64,000 nucleotides of DNA, taken from the NCBI RefSeq assembly GCF_900103215.1, contig NZ_FNGV01000015.1:62001-126000 (forward strand). Reading direction: 5' to 3'. The translations under genes and the position numbers were made by a program. This DNA comes from Kriegella aquimaris (lineage in GTDB: Bacteria > Bacteroidota > Bacteroidia > Flavobacteriales > Flavobacteriaceae). Positions 17,985 through 27,748 of this stretch are shown here, in pieces. Numbering within the stretch: position 1 is the stretch's first letter; each line of letters opens with the position of its first letter. The notes beneath the pieces are model-generated. The model was not told the origin of the DNA, ran no database searches, and saw nothing but the letters and a program-made list of their open reading frames with translations.

Positions 17985-19517
17985 TCATTCCCATTCTATG
18001 GTTGCTGGAGGCTTAGAGCTAATGTCGTACACCACTCTATTGACCCCAGGTACTTTATTTATAATATCGTTAGACGTTTTTTGTAAAAATTCATAAGGCA
18101 AATTTACCCAATCGGCAGTCATTCCATCGGTACTCTCAACCGCACGTAAGGCCACACATTTTTCATAGGTACGCTCATCCCCCATAACTCCTACACTATT
18201 TACGGGCAAAAGCATAGCTCCGGCCTGCCAAACACTATCATATAATCCCCAATCGCGCAGTCCGTCAATAAAAATGGCATCCACTTCTTGCAAAATGGCC
18301 ACTTTTTCCCTTGTTATATCACCTAAGATACGAATGGCCAGCCCAGGACCCGGAAATGGGTGTCGGCCTAACCTATCATCTGAAATAGCCATGCTAGCAC
18401 CAACCCTACGTACCTCATCTTTAAACAACATTTTCAATGGTTCTACCACCTTTAATTTCATAAAATCCGGAAGTCCGCCTACATTGTGATGACTTTTTAT
18501 AGTTGCCGATGGCCCGCCTGTAGCCGATACCGATTCAATTACATCAGGATAAATCGTACCCTGTGCCAACCATTTGGCATCTTCTACCAAATGCGATTCG
18601 TCATCGAAGACCTCAACAAATACCCTGCCGATAATCTTACGTTTCTTCTCGGGATCGCTTTCTCCGGCCAATGCATCCAAAAAACGTGCCGAAGCATCAA
18701 CGCCTTTTACATTAAGCCCCATACCTTCGTATTGCTTCAATACATCTTCAAACTCGTTCTTTCGCAACAACCCGTTGTTCACAAAAATACAATGCAAATG
18801 TTTACCGATCGCTTTGTGCAACAGCACCGCTGCCACCGTTGAATCAACACCACCGGATAAGCCCAATATGACCTTGTCCGTTCCAATCTTTTTCTTCAAT
18901 TCTGCCACTGTCGTTTCAACAAAAGCATCAGGCGTCCACGTTTGTTTTAATCCGGCAATGTTCACCAGAAAATTCTCCAACAATGTCTTTCCATCAGTAG
19001 TATGATAAACTTCTGGATGAAATTGAATACCATAGGTATTCTCATTTTTAATTTTATAAGCAGCATTTTCTACATCATTCGTACTTGCAAGAACTACTGC
19101 ATTTTCTGGAAGCTTCTGTATCGTATCACTATGACTCATCCACACTTGACTACCCTCGGAAATCGAATGAAAAAAAGCTTCCTCCCCCTTAATATACGAT
19201 AAGTTCGCCCTTCCGTATTCCCTAGTATTGGAGGGCGCTACGTTACCCCCGTGGAAATGGGCAAGATATTGAGCCCCATAACAAACTGCCAATAAGGGCA
19301 TTTTACCCCTTATACCCGACAAATCTGGATGTGGTGCATCATCGGCTCTAACCGAAAAAGGTGAGCCTGAAAGGATTACCGCGCCAAATGACGAGAGGTC
19401 TTTGGGCACTTTGTTATAAGGTTTTATTTCACAGAAAATATTGAGTTCCCGAACGCGTCTTGCGATAAGTTGGGTATACTGGGAACCAAAATCTAAAATC
19501 AGGACATTGTTTTGCAT
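17985..19517 (-). CDS. guaA: GMP synthase (glutamine-hydrolysing)
   Basis: Converts XMP to GMP with ATP and glutamine. 510 residues, normal length. The start is 19517 ([21 protein letters not shown]); five residues of upstream frame are excluded. The class I glutaminase domain has Cys79 ([13 protein letters not shown]) and the HPEVYHT histidine. The ATP-pyrophosphatase loop is [12 protein letters not shown], and the C-terminal dimerisation domain ends in KPPATIEWE. First gene of the operon with the LysM-PBP, OsmC and DUF922 genes. A TATTTTTG box (19521-19528) is only 3 bases before the start, so the transcript may be nearly leaderless. Confidence 0.97.
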   Translation of the reverse strand: MQNNVLILDFGSQYTQLIARRVRELNIFCEIKPYNKVPKDLSSFGAVILSGSPFSVRADDAPHPDLSGIRGKMPLLAVCYGAQYLAHFHGGNVAPSNTREYGRANLSYIKGEEAFFHSISEGSQVWMSHSDTIQKLPENAVVLASTNDVENAAYKIKNENTYGIQFHPEVYHTTDGKTLLENFLVNIAGLKQTWTPDAFVETTVAELKKKIGTDKVILGLSGGVDSTVAAVLLHKAIGKHLHCIFVNNGLLRKNEFEDVLKQYEGMGLNVKGVDASARFLDALAGESDPEKKRKIIGRVFVEVFDDESHLVEDAKWLAQGTIYPDVIESVSATGGPSATIKSHHNVGGLPDFMKLKVVEPLKMLFKDEVRRVGASMAISDDRLGRHPFPGPGLAIRILGDITREKVAILQEVDAIFIDGLRDWGLYDSVWQAGAMLLPVNSVGVMGDERTYEKCVALRAVESTDGMTADWVNLPYEFLQKTSNDIINKVPGVNRVVYDISSKPPATIEWE

Positions 19518-19952
19518 GGGCAAAAATAGCAATTTGAAAATTTTGGAAAAGGTTCTTTTGAGGATAATTAAAATATAAAATGAACATGTTGTTAAAAAAG
19601 CACTTATAAAAGAGTATCAACACTTCAATAAAACAGTGAAATACATGTTTCTCTTTCAAATCTTACGAGGTTTCATGCTAATTTCGAAAAAACCAATATA
19701 TATAAACAAAAAAGTAAGATAACAGAACCTAAACTACTGGTTAACATTTGAATATATCTATTCCTACAAATCAAAGAAATTGGATTGTAAAGCCCTAAAA
19801 ACGCTCTTTTACTATCATTTTCGCATTACATGAATTTCAAAACACCTTAACGGTCATTAAATAACTTCTGCTGCACAGAGCTATCAAAAAAACTATTGGA
19901 AATGGTTTGAAGTTATGATTTTTTGGAATAAGAATGGAGAAAAAATTCCATT

Positions 19953-19986
19953 AAAAAAGCCCTGGTATGAACACCAGGGCTTTTAA
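19953..19986 (-). terminator. Orphan terminator hairpin
   Basis: AAAAGCCCTGGT pairs with ACCAGGGCTTTT in a 12-base-pair stem. In the minus direction it is followed by TTTTTT, in the plus direction by TTTT. No gene ends here in either direction: guaA starts 435 bases to the left and the oxidase-family gene starts 340 bases to the right. It therefore implies an unannotated transcript or an attenuator in a long guaA leader. Confidence 0.7.
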
Positions 19987-20060
19987 TCAAAATCAAAAAA
20001 CCAACCTAAACACATGAATCTTTATAACTAGCTCAAATTAAAATCTTGTTTAAAAAACTC

Positions 20061-20090
20061 CATCCTGACGAATTGGGGTGAATCAGGATG
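20061..20090. repeat. Inverted repeat in the non-coding region
   Basis: CATCCTGA (20061-20068) and TCAGGATG (20083-20090) form an 8-base-pair stem with a 14-base loop. It could be the body of a small RNA ending at the minus-direction terminator 19953-19986. Confidence 0.45.
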
Positions 20091-20267
20091 AAGTGTAACA
20101 ATTCTTATTTCACAGTAATTTGTTTATAAAACAACCTTGGAGGAAAATACCCTACCCTGAAAAATAACTTTTTTTTGATTTCTATATCACTAATTCATAA
20201 TCCACTTATTTCATGATGTTTACGTTTATAAAAAAGTTTTCTTTCTGAAATCAAGATTAATTAAATC

Positions 20268-20279
20268 CAGACTAGTCTG
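20268..20279. promoter_or_regulatory. Perfect 12-base palindrome upstream of the oxidase-family gene
   Basis: CAGACTAGTCTG is a perfect palindrome 50 bases before the ATG at 20330. It is about 22 bases upstream of TAACTTTA (20302-20309), a possible -7 box, so it would overlap the -33 region, a typical repressor position. Confidence 0.35.
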
Positions 20280-20329
20280 ATGTTTTATCGCAAGTTTCAT
20301 TTAACTTTAGTTAGACAATACATTCGAAA

Positions 20330-20875
20330 ATGACCCAAGAAATTTTTAAGGAAATTAAAGAAGAGTTAAACGAGGCGATTAGTGGGCAAAAACATCCCTT
20401 TCGATTTTGCACTTTAGGAACCGTTGGTCTGGAGAACATAGCACGGCTGCGTACCGTGGTACTTCGTAACGTGGACACTAATCTGCAATTGACTTTTTAT
20501 ACCGATACCCGTTCGAAAAAAATAGTACACATCAAAGAAAACAAAAAAGTAAGCTTACTTTTTTATCACCCCGAAAAACTGATACAAATACGAATAGAGG
20601 GCTTGGCTACCATTGTAAAAGACCGCATGATCCTAGAAAAAAATTGGAAGGATGTCGGTAGTGCCAACCGAAAGGATTATAAGACGAAGACGGCACCAGG
20701 GTCAGGCATTTCAGACCCTAGTCAGATAGAGTACCTTGAAGATTCCCATTATTTCTGCATGGTAGCCGTTGAACCTTTTAAAATCGAATACTTAAAATTG
20801 CAACAACCGCACCACTTGAGGGTACGATTTTCAAAAGAAAATGCCGCTTGGGACAGTGAGTTTTTAGTCCCTTAG
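20330..20875 (+). CDS. Pyridoxamine 5'-phosphate oxidase-family flavoprotein
   Basis: A 181-residue cytoplasmic protein of the split-barrel FMN-binding superfamily that includes pyridoxamine phosphate oxidase. Visible features are LRTVVLRNVD and the strand-turn LTFYTDTRSKKIVHIKEN, where family members bind FMN phosphate, and a C-terminal VEPFKIEYLKL. It lacks the length and C-terminal motif of true PdxH, so the substrate is uncertain. It stands alone and is convergent with the decarboxylase. Confidence 0.82.
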   Translation: MTQEIFKEIKEELNEAISGQKHPFRFCTLGTVGLENIARLRTVVLRNVDTNLQLTFYTDTRSKKIVHIKENKKVSLLFYHPEKLIQIRIEGLATIVKDRMILEKNWKDVGSANRKDYKTKTAPGSGISDPSQIEYLEDSHYFCMVAVEPFKIEYLKLQQPHHLRVRFSKENAAWDSEFLVP

Positions 20876-20900
20876 CATCAGTCTACAGAGAACCTGTTAT

Positions 20901-22271
20901 CTATTCCATAGACTCCAGAATTGCGCGAATATCTTGCTCCGTAGTATCAGGATTAATGAAACAAAATCGGGCCACGGTTTCATAACTCGAGCCTTGTTTC
21001 CATTTGGTGGGGGTCACCAAGGCAAAACCTTCACGGTGATTTTTGTACGTCCAATTGCGATAATCTTCAGGAAACCAGCCTATTCTCCTAAACAGCACAC
21101 ATGACAGACTGGGCTTGCGCACAAGTTCTACAAGAGAGTTTTCCGTGATGATTCGACCTGCCAAATTTGCCAAATCAATACCTTGTTCGACCGCCCATTT
21201 ATATTTATCGGTACCATGCATTGCCAAGGAAAACCACAAAGGCATACCGCGCAGGCGCCGTGTCAACTGTATTTGATAATCCGACGGATTAAAGCCTTGA
21301 GCCCCTTCATCCTTAAAAATATCTAGATAAGAACCTTCTTGGGCATGAGCATCTTTCGCCTGCTCAGGGTTCTTATAGATTACCGCACCACAGTCATAAG
21401 GTGAGAATAACCATTTATGGGGGTCAATGGTAATACTGTCGGCCCTTTCGATACCATTAAAAAGATGCCTTACGGAATCAGCTGCCAAGGCACCGCCTCC
21501 ATAAGCTGCATCTACATGAAACCACAATTTTTCCTTTTCACATATTTGGGCAATACCCGAAAGGTCATCAATAATACCCGCATTAGTAGTACCTCCCGTG
21601 GCTACGACCGCAAAAAGTCGTTTCCGTTGGTGGGGGTTCAGTCCATCTATTTTCTCCTGAAGTGCCGATTTTGACATAAGGTCTTCCGTTTCTACCAAAA
21701 GTAAGTCCACATCGATTACTTTAGCCATGGTCTTGATGGAGGAATGAGCACCTATCGAAGTAATAATAAGTCCCTTCTCGTTCAAATTTTCAGAATGCTT
21801 CCGCCATTGTTCCCTGGCAGTGACCAACGCTGATAAGTTCGCCGCAGTGCCGCCGCTGGTGAAGACTCCAAAAGCTCCTTCAGGCAGTTGTGTAAGGGAA
21901 ACCAACCACTTCATGGCCTCGTTTTCACAGAAAATACCTCCTGCACCTTCCATCCAATAAGCACCGTGAATACTAGATGCCGAAGTGACCAAATCGAACA
22001 TAATTGCGGCACGGGTCGGAGCTGCGGGTACAAAAGCCAAGTGCCTAGGGTGATCTATTGGCACCGTGGCCTTGACGAGTACATCTTTGAACAATTCAAA
22101 CGCGCGTTCACCTCCAATACCTTTATCGGTAACTGTCTCACCGACCAATTTTCGTAGCTCTTCCTCCTTTTTTGGTCTACCTAATTCAGGAGAAGTAGCC
22201 GTAATTCTTCCAATGGCATATTTCATGACATCCAAAGTCATTTCAACCAACTCGATATCTATATTATGCAT
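20901..22271 (-). CDS. PLP-dependent aromatic/L-amino-acid decarboxylase family protein
   Basis: A 456-residue group II pyridoxal-phosphate decarboxylase. The PLP lysine is Lys286 in TIDPHKWLFSP; the stacking histidine His176 (GAHSSIKTM) and the pyridine-binding Asp254 (FHVDAAYGG) are in place, as is the phosphate-contact TSGGTAANLS. Members decarboxylate aromatic amino acids, glutamate or diaminobutyrate; the sequence does not let me pick one. Cytoplasmic, single gene. Length is normal. Confidence 0.92.
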   Translation of the reverse strand: MHNIDIELVEMTLDVMKYAIGRITATSPELGRPKKEEELRKLVGETVTDKGIGGERAFELFKDVLVKATVPIDHPRHLAFVPAAPTRAAIMFDLVTSASSIHGAYWMEGAGGIFCENEAMKWLVSLTQLPEGAFGVFTSGGTAANLSALVTAREQWRKHSENLNEKGLIITSIGAHSSIKTMAKVIDVDLLLVETEDLMSKSALQEKIDGLNPHQRKRLFAVVATGGTTNAGIIDDLSGIAQICEKEKLWFHVDAAYGGGALAADSVRHLFNGIERADSITIDPHKWLFSPYDCGAVIYKNPEQAKDAHAQEGSYLDIFKDEGAQGFNPSDYQIQLTRRLRGMPLWFSLAMHGTDKYKWAVEQGIDLANLAGRIITENSLVELVRKPSLSCVLFRRIGWFPEDYRNWTYKNHREGFALVTPTKWKQGSSYETVARFCFINPDTTEQDIRAILESME

Positions 22272-22346
22272 ATAATACGGTTTATAATGGACTCAGCTTT
22301 ACCTACCCGCCAAGACACCCAAGTAAAATACTTCAAAAGTAAGTGT

Positions 22347-23957
22347 TTAGTCCTTTAAAACAACAAATTCCAGTTGTAGTGGCTGCAGCGCTTGGATCAA
22401 CATAGGGATAAGATCCTCCCCATATTCCAGAAACAATTCGGAAAAATTAAGAATACGTTCTTGTAAATTTTTATTCGGAAAAAGTTCGTTCTGAATTTCG
22501 GTCATTCGACTCACCTGATCTTCCAACTTCCGCTTTTGGGCTTTTAACAATCGTTTTTCTAGGTGGTCCAATCCCTTTTTTTGCTTGATTTCTTGGGCCT
22601 TTACGGCACCTAAAAACGATTTATCGGTCAGCTCTGCTAATTCGTAGAGCGTCTTAAATTGTTGGTCTAACAATGCTTTCTGTGGAGAAAAATCGATATC
22701 GATGTTAGAAATTTCCCTTATTTTTTTATTGATGAAGCTATTTTGATCAAGAAAGAGATCTTTGGACGAAAGATTCATCTTTTTCAATTTTTTATCTTGC
22801 TTAGTAGTAATGACCAAAACAGAGTTGCGAAGCAGAAGAATGGGAAAAGGAACCCCCATTGCCTCAAAGGTCGACTTTAGCTCAAGCCAATAAGCGATTT
22901 CGCCACCGCCACCGATATAACAGAGATTAGGCAGTATAACTTCTTGGTACAAAGGTCTTGCGATTACGTTGGGTGAAAACCTTTCAGGATGTGCATCAAC
23001 TTCTTTCAGCAAGTCTTCTTTGGAAAAAACAATGCCCTCCCCTTTTTCAGGAGTTACATGAAACTTGCCATTACTTTCAACAATTCGTTCTCTGACACCC
23101 GCTGCCAAATAGAAATAATTGATTTCCCTCGGATTAACTTGAATACCGTATTTCGCATCAAGACTTTCTAAATCTGAAATAGTTTCAGTGACCTTTTCAA
23201 ACGAAACCTGCTCGAATATATCTTTTTTAGCATATGGTTTCAGCAATTCTTTAAGCCCCTTATCATCACCATCTAATATTACCAAGCCGTAAGAGCTAAA
23301 AAGTTCATTGACTAAATATCGGGTTGCATCGGTCAAATTATCATGTTTCAAATAGGCATCGGAAAACCATTTCTTTAAGGTTTCGGCATTCCCATTACTT
23401 CCGATTTCATTGGCGAAAGCGGTATAAACTTCCTGAAGACCTTGAGTGTCAAGTCGACCTACGGCCCCTGAAGACTCCCTATTCCATTGTAATTTTTTTG
23501 TCTTAAAATTAAAATAGTTGATTTCTTCGAAATCATGATCTTCGGTAGCCATCCAGTACACTGGCACAAAATCATATTTGGGATATTCCCTTTTTAACTG
23601 TTTGGTAAGATTGATCGTAGATACAATCTTATATAAAAAGTATAACGGCCCAGTAAACAAGTTCAATTGGTGCCCGGTGGTTACCGTAAAAGTAATCGGC
23701 TCCTTTAGTCGCTTAATATTACTCCCCGTTGGCTCACTTACCTTTATGCCTTCGTATTGTTTTTGCAAGGCATCGTAAAGAACTTCACGATGTGCTTGAG
23801 GAAAGTCCAATGCTTTTTCTTCAATCTGTCCACTAAAATTCTCTAAAGAAGAGAACCTATTATAAAAAGAAAGAATCGATGCTTTTTCATCGATATAGTC
23901 ACTGATCAGCTTTGAAAAGTAGCCGGTTTTCGCAATGGGGAGACAGTCAATATCCAT
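22347..23957 (-). CDS. bshC: Bacillithiol synthase (cysteine-adding enzyme)
   Basis: BshC adds cysteine to glucosaminyl-malate in the last step of bacillithiol synthesis. 536 residues, normal length. Family features include the N-terminal YIDEKASILSFYNRFSSLENF, TFTVTTGHQLNLFTGPLYFLYKI with the GHQ nucleotide-site motif, VYWMATEDHDFEEIN, and a C-terminal coiled coil around 450-500. Bacteroidota use bacillithiol as their main thiol, so the gene fits. bshA and bshB are not in the window. Confidence 0.95.
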   Translation of the reverse strand: MDIDCLPIAKTGYFSKLISDYIDEKASILSFYNRFSSLENFSGQIEEKALDFPQAHREVLYDALQKQYEGIKVSEPTGSNIKRLKEPITFTVTTGHQLNLFTGPLYFLYKIVSTINLTKQLKREYPKYDFVPVYWMATEDHDFEEINYFNFKTKKLQWNRESSGAVGRLDTQGLQEVYTAFANEIGSNGNAETLKKWFSDAYLKHDNLTDATRYLVNELFSSYGLVILDGDDKGLKELLKPYAKKDIFEQVSFEKVTETISDLESLDAKYGIQVNPREINYFYLAAGVRERIVESNGKFHVTPEKGEGIVFSKEDLLKEVDAHPERFSPNVIARPLYQEVILPNLCYIGGGGEIAYWLELKSTFEAMGVPFPILLLRNSVLVITTKQDKKLKKMNLSSKDLFLDQNSFINKKIREISNIDIDFSPQKALLDQQFKTLYELAELTDKSFLGAVKAQEIKQKKGLDHLEKRLLKAQKRKLEDQVSRMTEIQNELFPNKNLQERILNFSELFLEYGEDLIPMLIQALQPLQLEFVVLKD

Positions 23958-24127
23958 ATAAGTTATAAAAATCGGAGTAAATATAAAACTCTTGATTTTC
24001 TCAATTCCTAAAAATACGTTAATTACCTTGCCCTTAGCTATTGAAGGGCCACCAAAAGCTTACTTTTTGATTCAAAGTTCGTTCAATAATCCATAGATTT
24101 GAACGTTATCAACCGAAACTCTCTTTC

Positions 24128-26593
24128 ATGAAGTGGATACTGCTCCCAATGATGTTGCTTATTTCACTGACTAGCACTGCCCAGCAAGCACTACAGTCTC
24201 CTTCCGAATTTCTGGGATATGAACTCGGAACCCAATTTACGCGTCATCATGAAGTAGTAGACTATTTTAAACAGCTATCTGAAGCACGACCCGACCAAGT
24301 TGTGTTTATCGAATATGGGAAGACCTACGAACGAAGACCACTGTTTATCGTTTATTTCTCTAGTGCCGACAATATTAAAAATATAGAAAAAATTAGGCAA
24401 ACACACCTTAAAAGTATCAGAGGTGAGAACAACTCTGAAAAAGCCATTGTTTGGTTAAGTTATAATGTACATGGTAATGAAGCTTCAAGTACTGAAGCTT
24501 CGATGCAAACCATATTCGAACTATTGACCAACAAATCGGAATATCTTAAAAACACCGTTGTCGTCATGGATCCTTGCAGCAACCCTGATGGTCGGGATAG
24601 GTATGTGAACTGGTATAACCAATATAAGAATACACCTAATAATATCGACCCTGAGAGCAAAGAGCATCAGGAAGGTTGGTGGAATGGCCGTAGCAACCAC
24701 TATATGTTCGACCTTAATCGAGATTGGGCCTGGTTAACACAATTGGAGAGCCAACAACGCCTAAACATTTATAACCAATGGTTGCCCCATGTACATGTTG
24801 ATTTTCATGAGCAAGGAGTAGACAGTCCGTATTACTTCGCCCCTGCCGCAGAACCTTTTCACGAAGTGATTACAGATTTTCAACGTAATTTTCAAGTTAC
24901 CATAGGTAAAAACCATGCAAAATATTTTGATGCCAATGGTTGGTTCTACTTCACCAAAGAAGTTTACGACTTGCTCTACCCGAGTTACGGTGATACGTAC
25001 CCCACCTATAATGGCAGCATTGGCATGACTTATGAACAAGGTGGTGGGGGTCGTGCCGGTTTAGGTATTATTAACGGACTAGGCGATACTTTGACTTTAA
25101 ACGATAGGATAGAGCACCATCGCATCACAGGCCTTTCAACATTAGAGGTGGTTGCCAAGAACACTAAGACATTGAACGAGGAGTTCGTTAAATTCCACCA
25201 AGACAAAAATTATAAGTACAAAAGTTATGTGCTAAAAGGAAATAACGACAATACAGATGCCTTACGCCGTCTGTTAGAGCAACATCAAATTGAGTATGGC
25301 AAAGCCACTCAAACAAACATCAAAGGGTTCGATTATGACTCAGGAAAATCGGGAAATTTCAAGATTGACACAACGCATGTAGTCATATCGACGAACCAAC
25401 CCAAAGGCACTTTGGTAAAAGTCCTGTTCGAACCTAACGCCAAATTAAGCGACTCGCTTACCTATGATATTACAGCATGGTCTTTACCTTATGCTTACGG
25501 ATTAAATGCCATAGCTTCAGAAACCAATATAGCCTCTAGGCCTTTTTATAATCGCACGGTTGTCCAAGAAAAAAAATCAAATCTATCTAATGATACTTAT
25601 GCCTTTTTAGCAAAATGGAAAAGTATTAAAGATGCACAGTTTCTTGCTGAATTGTTAAAGGAAGATATTCGCGTACGTTACACTAAAGAACCTTTTGTAT
25701 TGGACAACCAAACCTATGACCGTGGAAGCCTGATCATAACTCGGGCCGACAACGTGAATAAATCAGACTTTGTAAAGCGTTTGAACGACATTAGCAATAA
25801 GCATAGAATTGTTCTGACCCCTACACGTACTGGTTTTGTTGATAAAGGAAAGGATTTTGGGTCTAAGAATGTAAAAGCCATAAAACCTGTAAAAATTGCG
25901 GTACTCTCAGAAAAACCAACAAGTTCACTGCATTTTGGAGAAATTTGGCACTTTTTTGAACAACAACTGAATTATCCGATAACGGTACTCGATAGTGACA
26001 ACTTACTACAGACAGACCTTACGAAATATGATGTTTTGATTTTCCCAGGAGGTGACGGCTATAAAGAATTTTTAGACAAGGATGAACTCGAAAATCTTAC
26101 CAATTGGATTAAAAATGGGGGTAAACTTGTAGCCATGGGGGGTGCTCTAAAAGGGTTATCAGATCAAAAAGCATTTTCCCTAAAAAAAAAAATAGTTAAA
26201 AGTGATAGTATTATCAATATGACATCGTTCGATATTAGTCAAAGGGAAGGTATTAAGAATCTGATTACGGGTGCAATATTTAAAACGGCTGTAGATAAAA
26301 CCCATCCCCTAGCTTTTGGATATGATAAAACGTACTTCACCCTTAAAATGGGCAATGATGCTTATCAATATCTTGAAAATGGAAGTGTTGTCTATTTAGA
26401 AAAAAAAGATAGAAATCCCGTGGCCGGATTTGCCGGTAGTACTGCAATGGAAAAAATAGGGGAAACACTTGTCTTTGGCGTTGAGCGCCATGGTAATGGA
26501 CAGATAGTTTATATGGTGGATAATCCCTTATTTCGAGGGTTTTGGGAAAATGGCAAGCTCTTCTTTGCAAATGCATTATTCTTGGTCGACTAG
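24128..26593 (+). CDS. Exported M14-family zinc carboxypeptidase with C-terminal GATase1-like domain
   Basis: An 821-residue secreted metallopeptidase. The signal peptide MKWILLPMMLLISLTSTAQQ is clear. The M14 peptidase domain spans ~30-370: zinc ligands His115 and Glu118 in NVHGNEASSTE, the third ligand His in HVDFHEQG, and a catalytic glutamate in MTYEQGGGG. After a beta-rich middle part (~380-590) comes a GATase1/DJ-1-like domain (KIAVLSEKPTSSLHFGEIWHF, DVLIFPGGDGYKEF). It probably digests peptides in the periplasm or outside the cell. Single gene with convergent neighbour. Confidence 0.92.
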   Translation: MKWILLPMMLLISLTSTAQQALQSPSEFLGYELGTQFTRHHEVVDYFKQLSEARPDQVVFIEYGKTYERRPLFIVYFSSADNIKNIEKIRQTHLKSIRGENNSEKAIVWLSYNVHGNEASSTEASMQTIFELLTNKSEYLKNTVVVMDPCSNPDGRDRYVNWYNQYKNTPNNIDPESKEHQEGWWNGRSNHYMFDLNRDWAWLTQLESQQRLNIYNQWLPHVHVDFHEQGVDSPYYFAPAAEPFHEVITDFQRNFQVTIGKNHAKYFDANGWFYFTKEVYDLLYPSYGDTYPTYNGSIGMTYEQGGGGRAGLGIINGLGDTLTLNDRIEHHRITGLSTLEVVAKNTKTLNEEFVKFHQDKNYKYKSYVLKGNNDNTDALRRLLEQHQIEYGKATQTNIKGFDYDSGKSGNFKIDTTHVVISTNQPKGTLVKVLFEPNAKLSDSLTYDITAWSLPYAYGLNAIASETNIASRPFYNRTVVQEKKSNLSNDTYAFLAKWKSIKDAQFLAELLKEDIRVRYTKEPFVLDNQTYDRGSLIITRADNVNKSDFVKRLNDISNKHRIVLTPTRTGFVDKGKDFGSKNVKAIKPVKIAVLSEKPTSSLHFGEIWHFFEQQLNYPITVLDSDNLLQTDLTKYDVLIFPGGDGYKEFLDKDELENLTNWIKNGGKLVAMGGALKGLSDQKAFSLKKKIVKSDSIINMTSFDISQREGIKNLITGAIFKTAVDKTHPLAFGYDKTYFTLKMGNDAYQYLENGSVVYLEKKDRNPVAGFAGSTAMEKIGETLVFGVERHGNGQIVYMVDNPLFRGFWENGKLFFANALFLVD

Positions 26594-26668
26594 AAATGTA
26601 CGGCCGCATTCTTCACCCCTTAATGGTTTTTGGGGCCGAGTTACAAGAAATATTAGTATAGCCCCATT

Positions 26669-26686
26669 TGGCTTTGTAAAAAGCCA
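26669..26686. terminator. Possible bidirectional terminator between convergent genes
   Basis: TGGCTTT (26669-26675), 4-base loop, AAAGCCA (26680-26686), between the M14 peptidase and the gluconolactonase-like gene. The stem is 7 base pairs; T-tracts are short, so support is moderate. Confidence 0.35.
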
Positions 26687-26699
26687 CTAATAAAACCAC

Positions 26700-27695
26700 C
26701 TACTTCAAGGCGACTTTAAGAAGATAATCGTCTGCGGTCAAATACAACGTTTTCTCATCGGACGTAAAAGCACAATTCGCCGTGGCCTGGCCCGTATGTA
26801 TTCTTGCAATCGGCTCGCCCGTTTTATTAAAAATCCAGAGACCACCCGGCCCCGTTGCAAACAAATAGCCCTTACTGTGCATTTTCATTCCATCGGGAAG
26901 GCCTTGTTGACCTTCTTGACCTACTAGGTCCGTTACGTCATAAAAAAGTTTTTTATCACTTATTTTACCGGGTGATACTACATTATACTGATACCACACC
27001 GCATGTTCGGGATCCGAAACGGCGACGTATAATTCTGTGTTATCCGGCGAAAAACAAATGCCGTTCGGCCGGGTCAAGGTATCGACCAAAACAAGTTCTC
27101 CGGAAGTCAACAAACAATAAACTCCTTGAAAATCGAGCTCTTTTTTAGGATCATCCATCCGTTTTGGAAGCCCATAGGGAGGGTCTGTAAAGTACAAATT
27201 ACCCTTTAAGTCAAAGACTCCGTCATTAGGACTATTGAATCTTTTATTTTTATAATGCGAAACCAAAACTTCATAATTAGGTTTGGGTGCATTCAATGGC
27301 GCATCCATCTTAGCAATTCTTCGCTCTCCATGCTGCAGCAGTATCAATTCACCTTTCTTGTTCAAAAGCAACCCATTCGAACCAGGCTCTTCCCCCGTAA
27401 AATTCTCGCCCATATAACCTGAAGGGCTCAGGTATTCTGTAATCTTTCCCTGAACATCTAGTTTAAAAACTTTATTATTGGGTATATCGGAAAACAACAA
27501 ATAATTGCCTTCGGCTACCCACAAGGGGCCTTCCGTCCATGCAAATCCACTTCCGACAGTCACTATTTCCGCATCTTCGTCTATAATTTGCAAAGCCTCA
27601 TTATCTAAAATTTCAACGGAAAATTGATGCTCTTCTTGGCATGATGCCGTCAAATGCAAAACGGCGATTAAAAAGCTTAGAAATATTTTATTCAT
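26700..27695 (-). CDS. SMP-30/gluconolactonase-family lipoprotein
   Basis: A 331-residue six-bladed beta-propeller of the SMP-30/gluconolactonase family, which hydrolyses sugar lactones. The start at 27695 gives MNKIFLSFLIAVLHLTASC with the lipid cysteine at residue 19 followed by QEEHQ; a longer start 18 bases upstream lacks support. Family motifs: WTEGPLWVAEGNYLLFSD, NSPNDGVFDLKGNLYFTDPPYG (metal-binding Asn/Asp), RPNGICFSPDNTELYV, LPDGMKMHSKGYLFATGPGG. It lies 53 bases after gntP, so lactone hydrolysis at the cell surface and uptake of the sugar acid may be linked. Confidence 0.9.
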   Translation of the reverse strand: MNKIFLSFLIAVLHLTASCQEEHQFSVEILDNEALQIIDEDAEIVTVGSGFAWTEGPLWVAEGNYLLFSDIPNNKVFKLDVQGKITEYLSPSGYMGENFTGEEPGSNGLLLNKKGELILLQHGERRIAKMDAPLNAPKPNYEVLVSHYKNKRFNSPNDGVFDLKGNLYFTDPPYGLPKRMDDPKKELDFQGVYCLLTSGELVLVDTLTRPNGICFSPDNTELYVAVSDPEHAVWYQYNVVSPGKISDKKLFYDVTDLVGQEGQQGLPDGMKMHSKGYLFATGPGGLWIFNKTGEPIARIHTGQATANCAFTSDEKTLYLTADDYLLKVALK

Positions 27696-27748
27696 AATCT
27701 TATATTTAGTCATGCTTCAATTGTTGATGAAATCTCAAAACATCATCG

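Larger units (their letters stand above)
19518..20329. other. 812-base non-coding region with two hairpins and a palindrome
   Basis: No gene of normal size lies here. It contains a strong terminator-like hairpin (19953-19986), a second inverted repeat (20061-20090) and a palindrome (20268-20279) close to the next gene. A 23-codon frame (19915-19986, beginning MIFWNKNGEK) overlaps the first hairpin and is not considered a gene. Just after the hairpin ATGAATCTTTATAACTAG reads as a 5-codon frame (MNLYN). A small RNA or long leader transcript is possible. Confidence 0.5.

Noticed and set aside
18574-19005. 143-residue plus-strand frame inside guaA
   Set aside because: Antisense shadow of guaA with biased composition.
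19429-19659. 76-residue minus-strand frame over the guaA start
   Set aside because: Overlaps the guaA start in another frame and lacks family resemblance.
19915-19986. 23-codon frame (MIFWNKNGEK...)
   Set aside because: It overlaps a terminator hairpin and has no start signal or supporting context.
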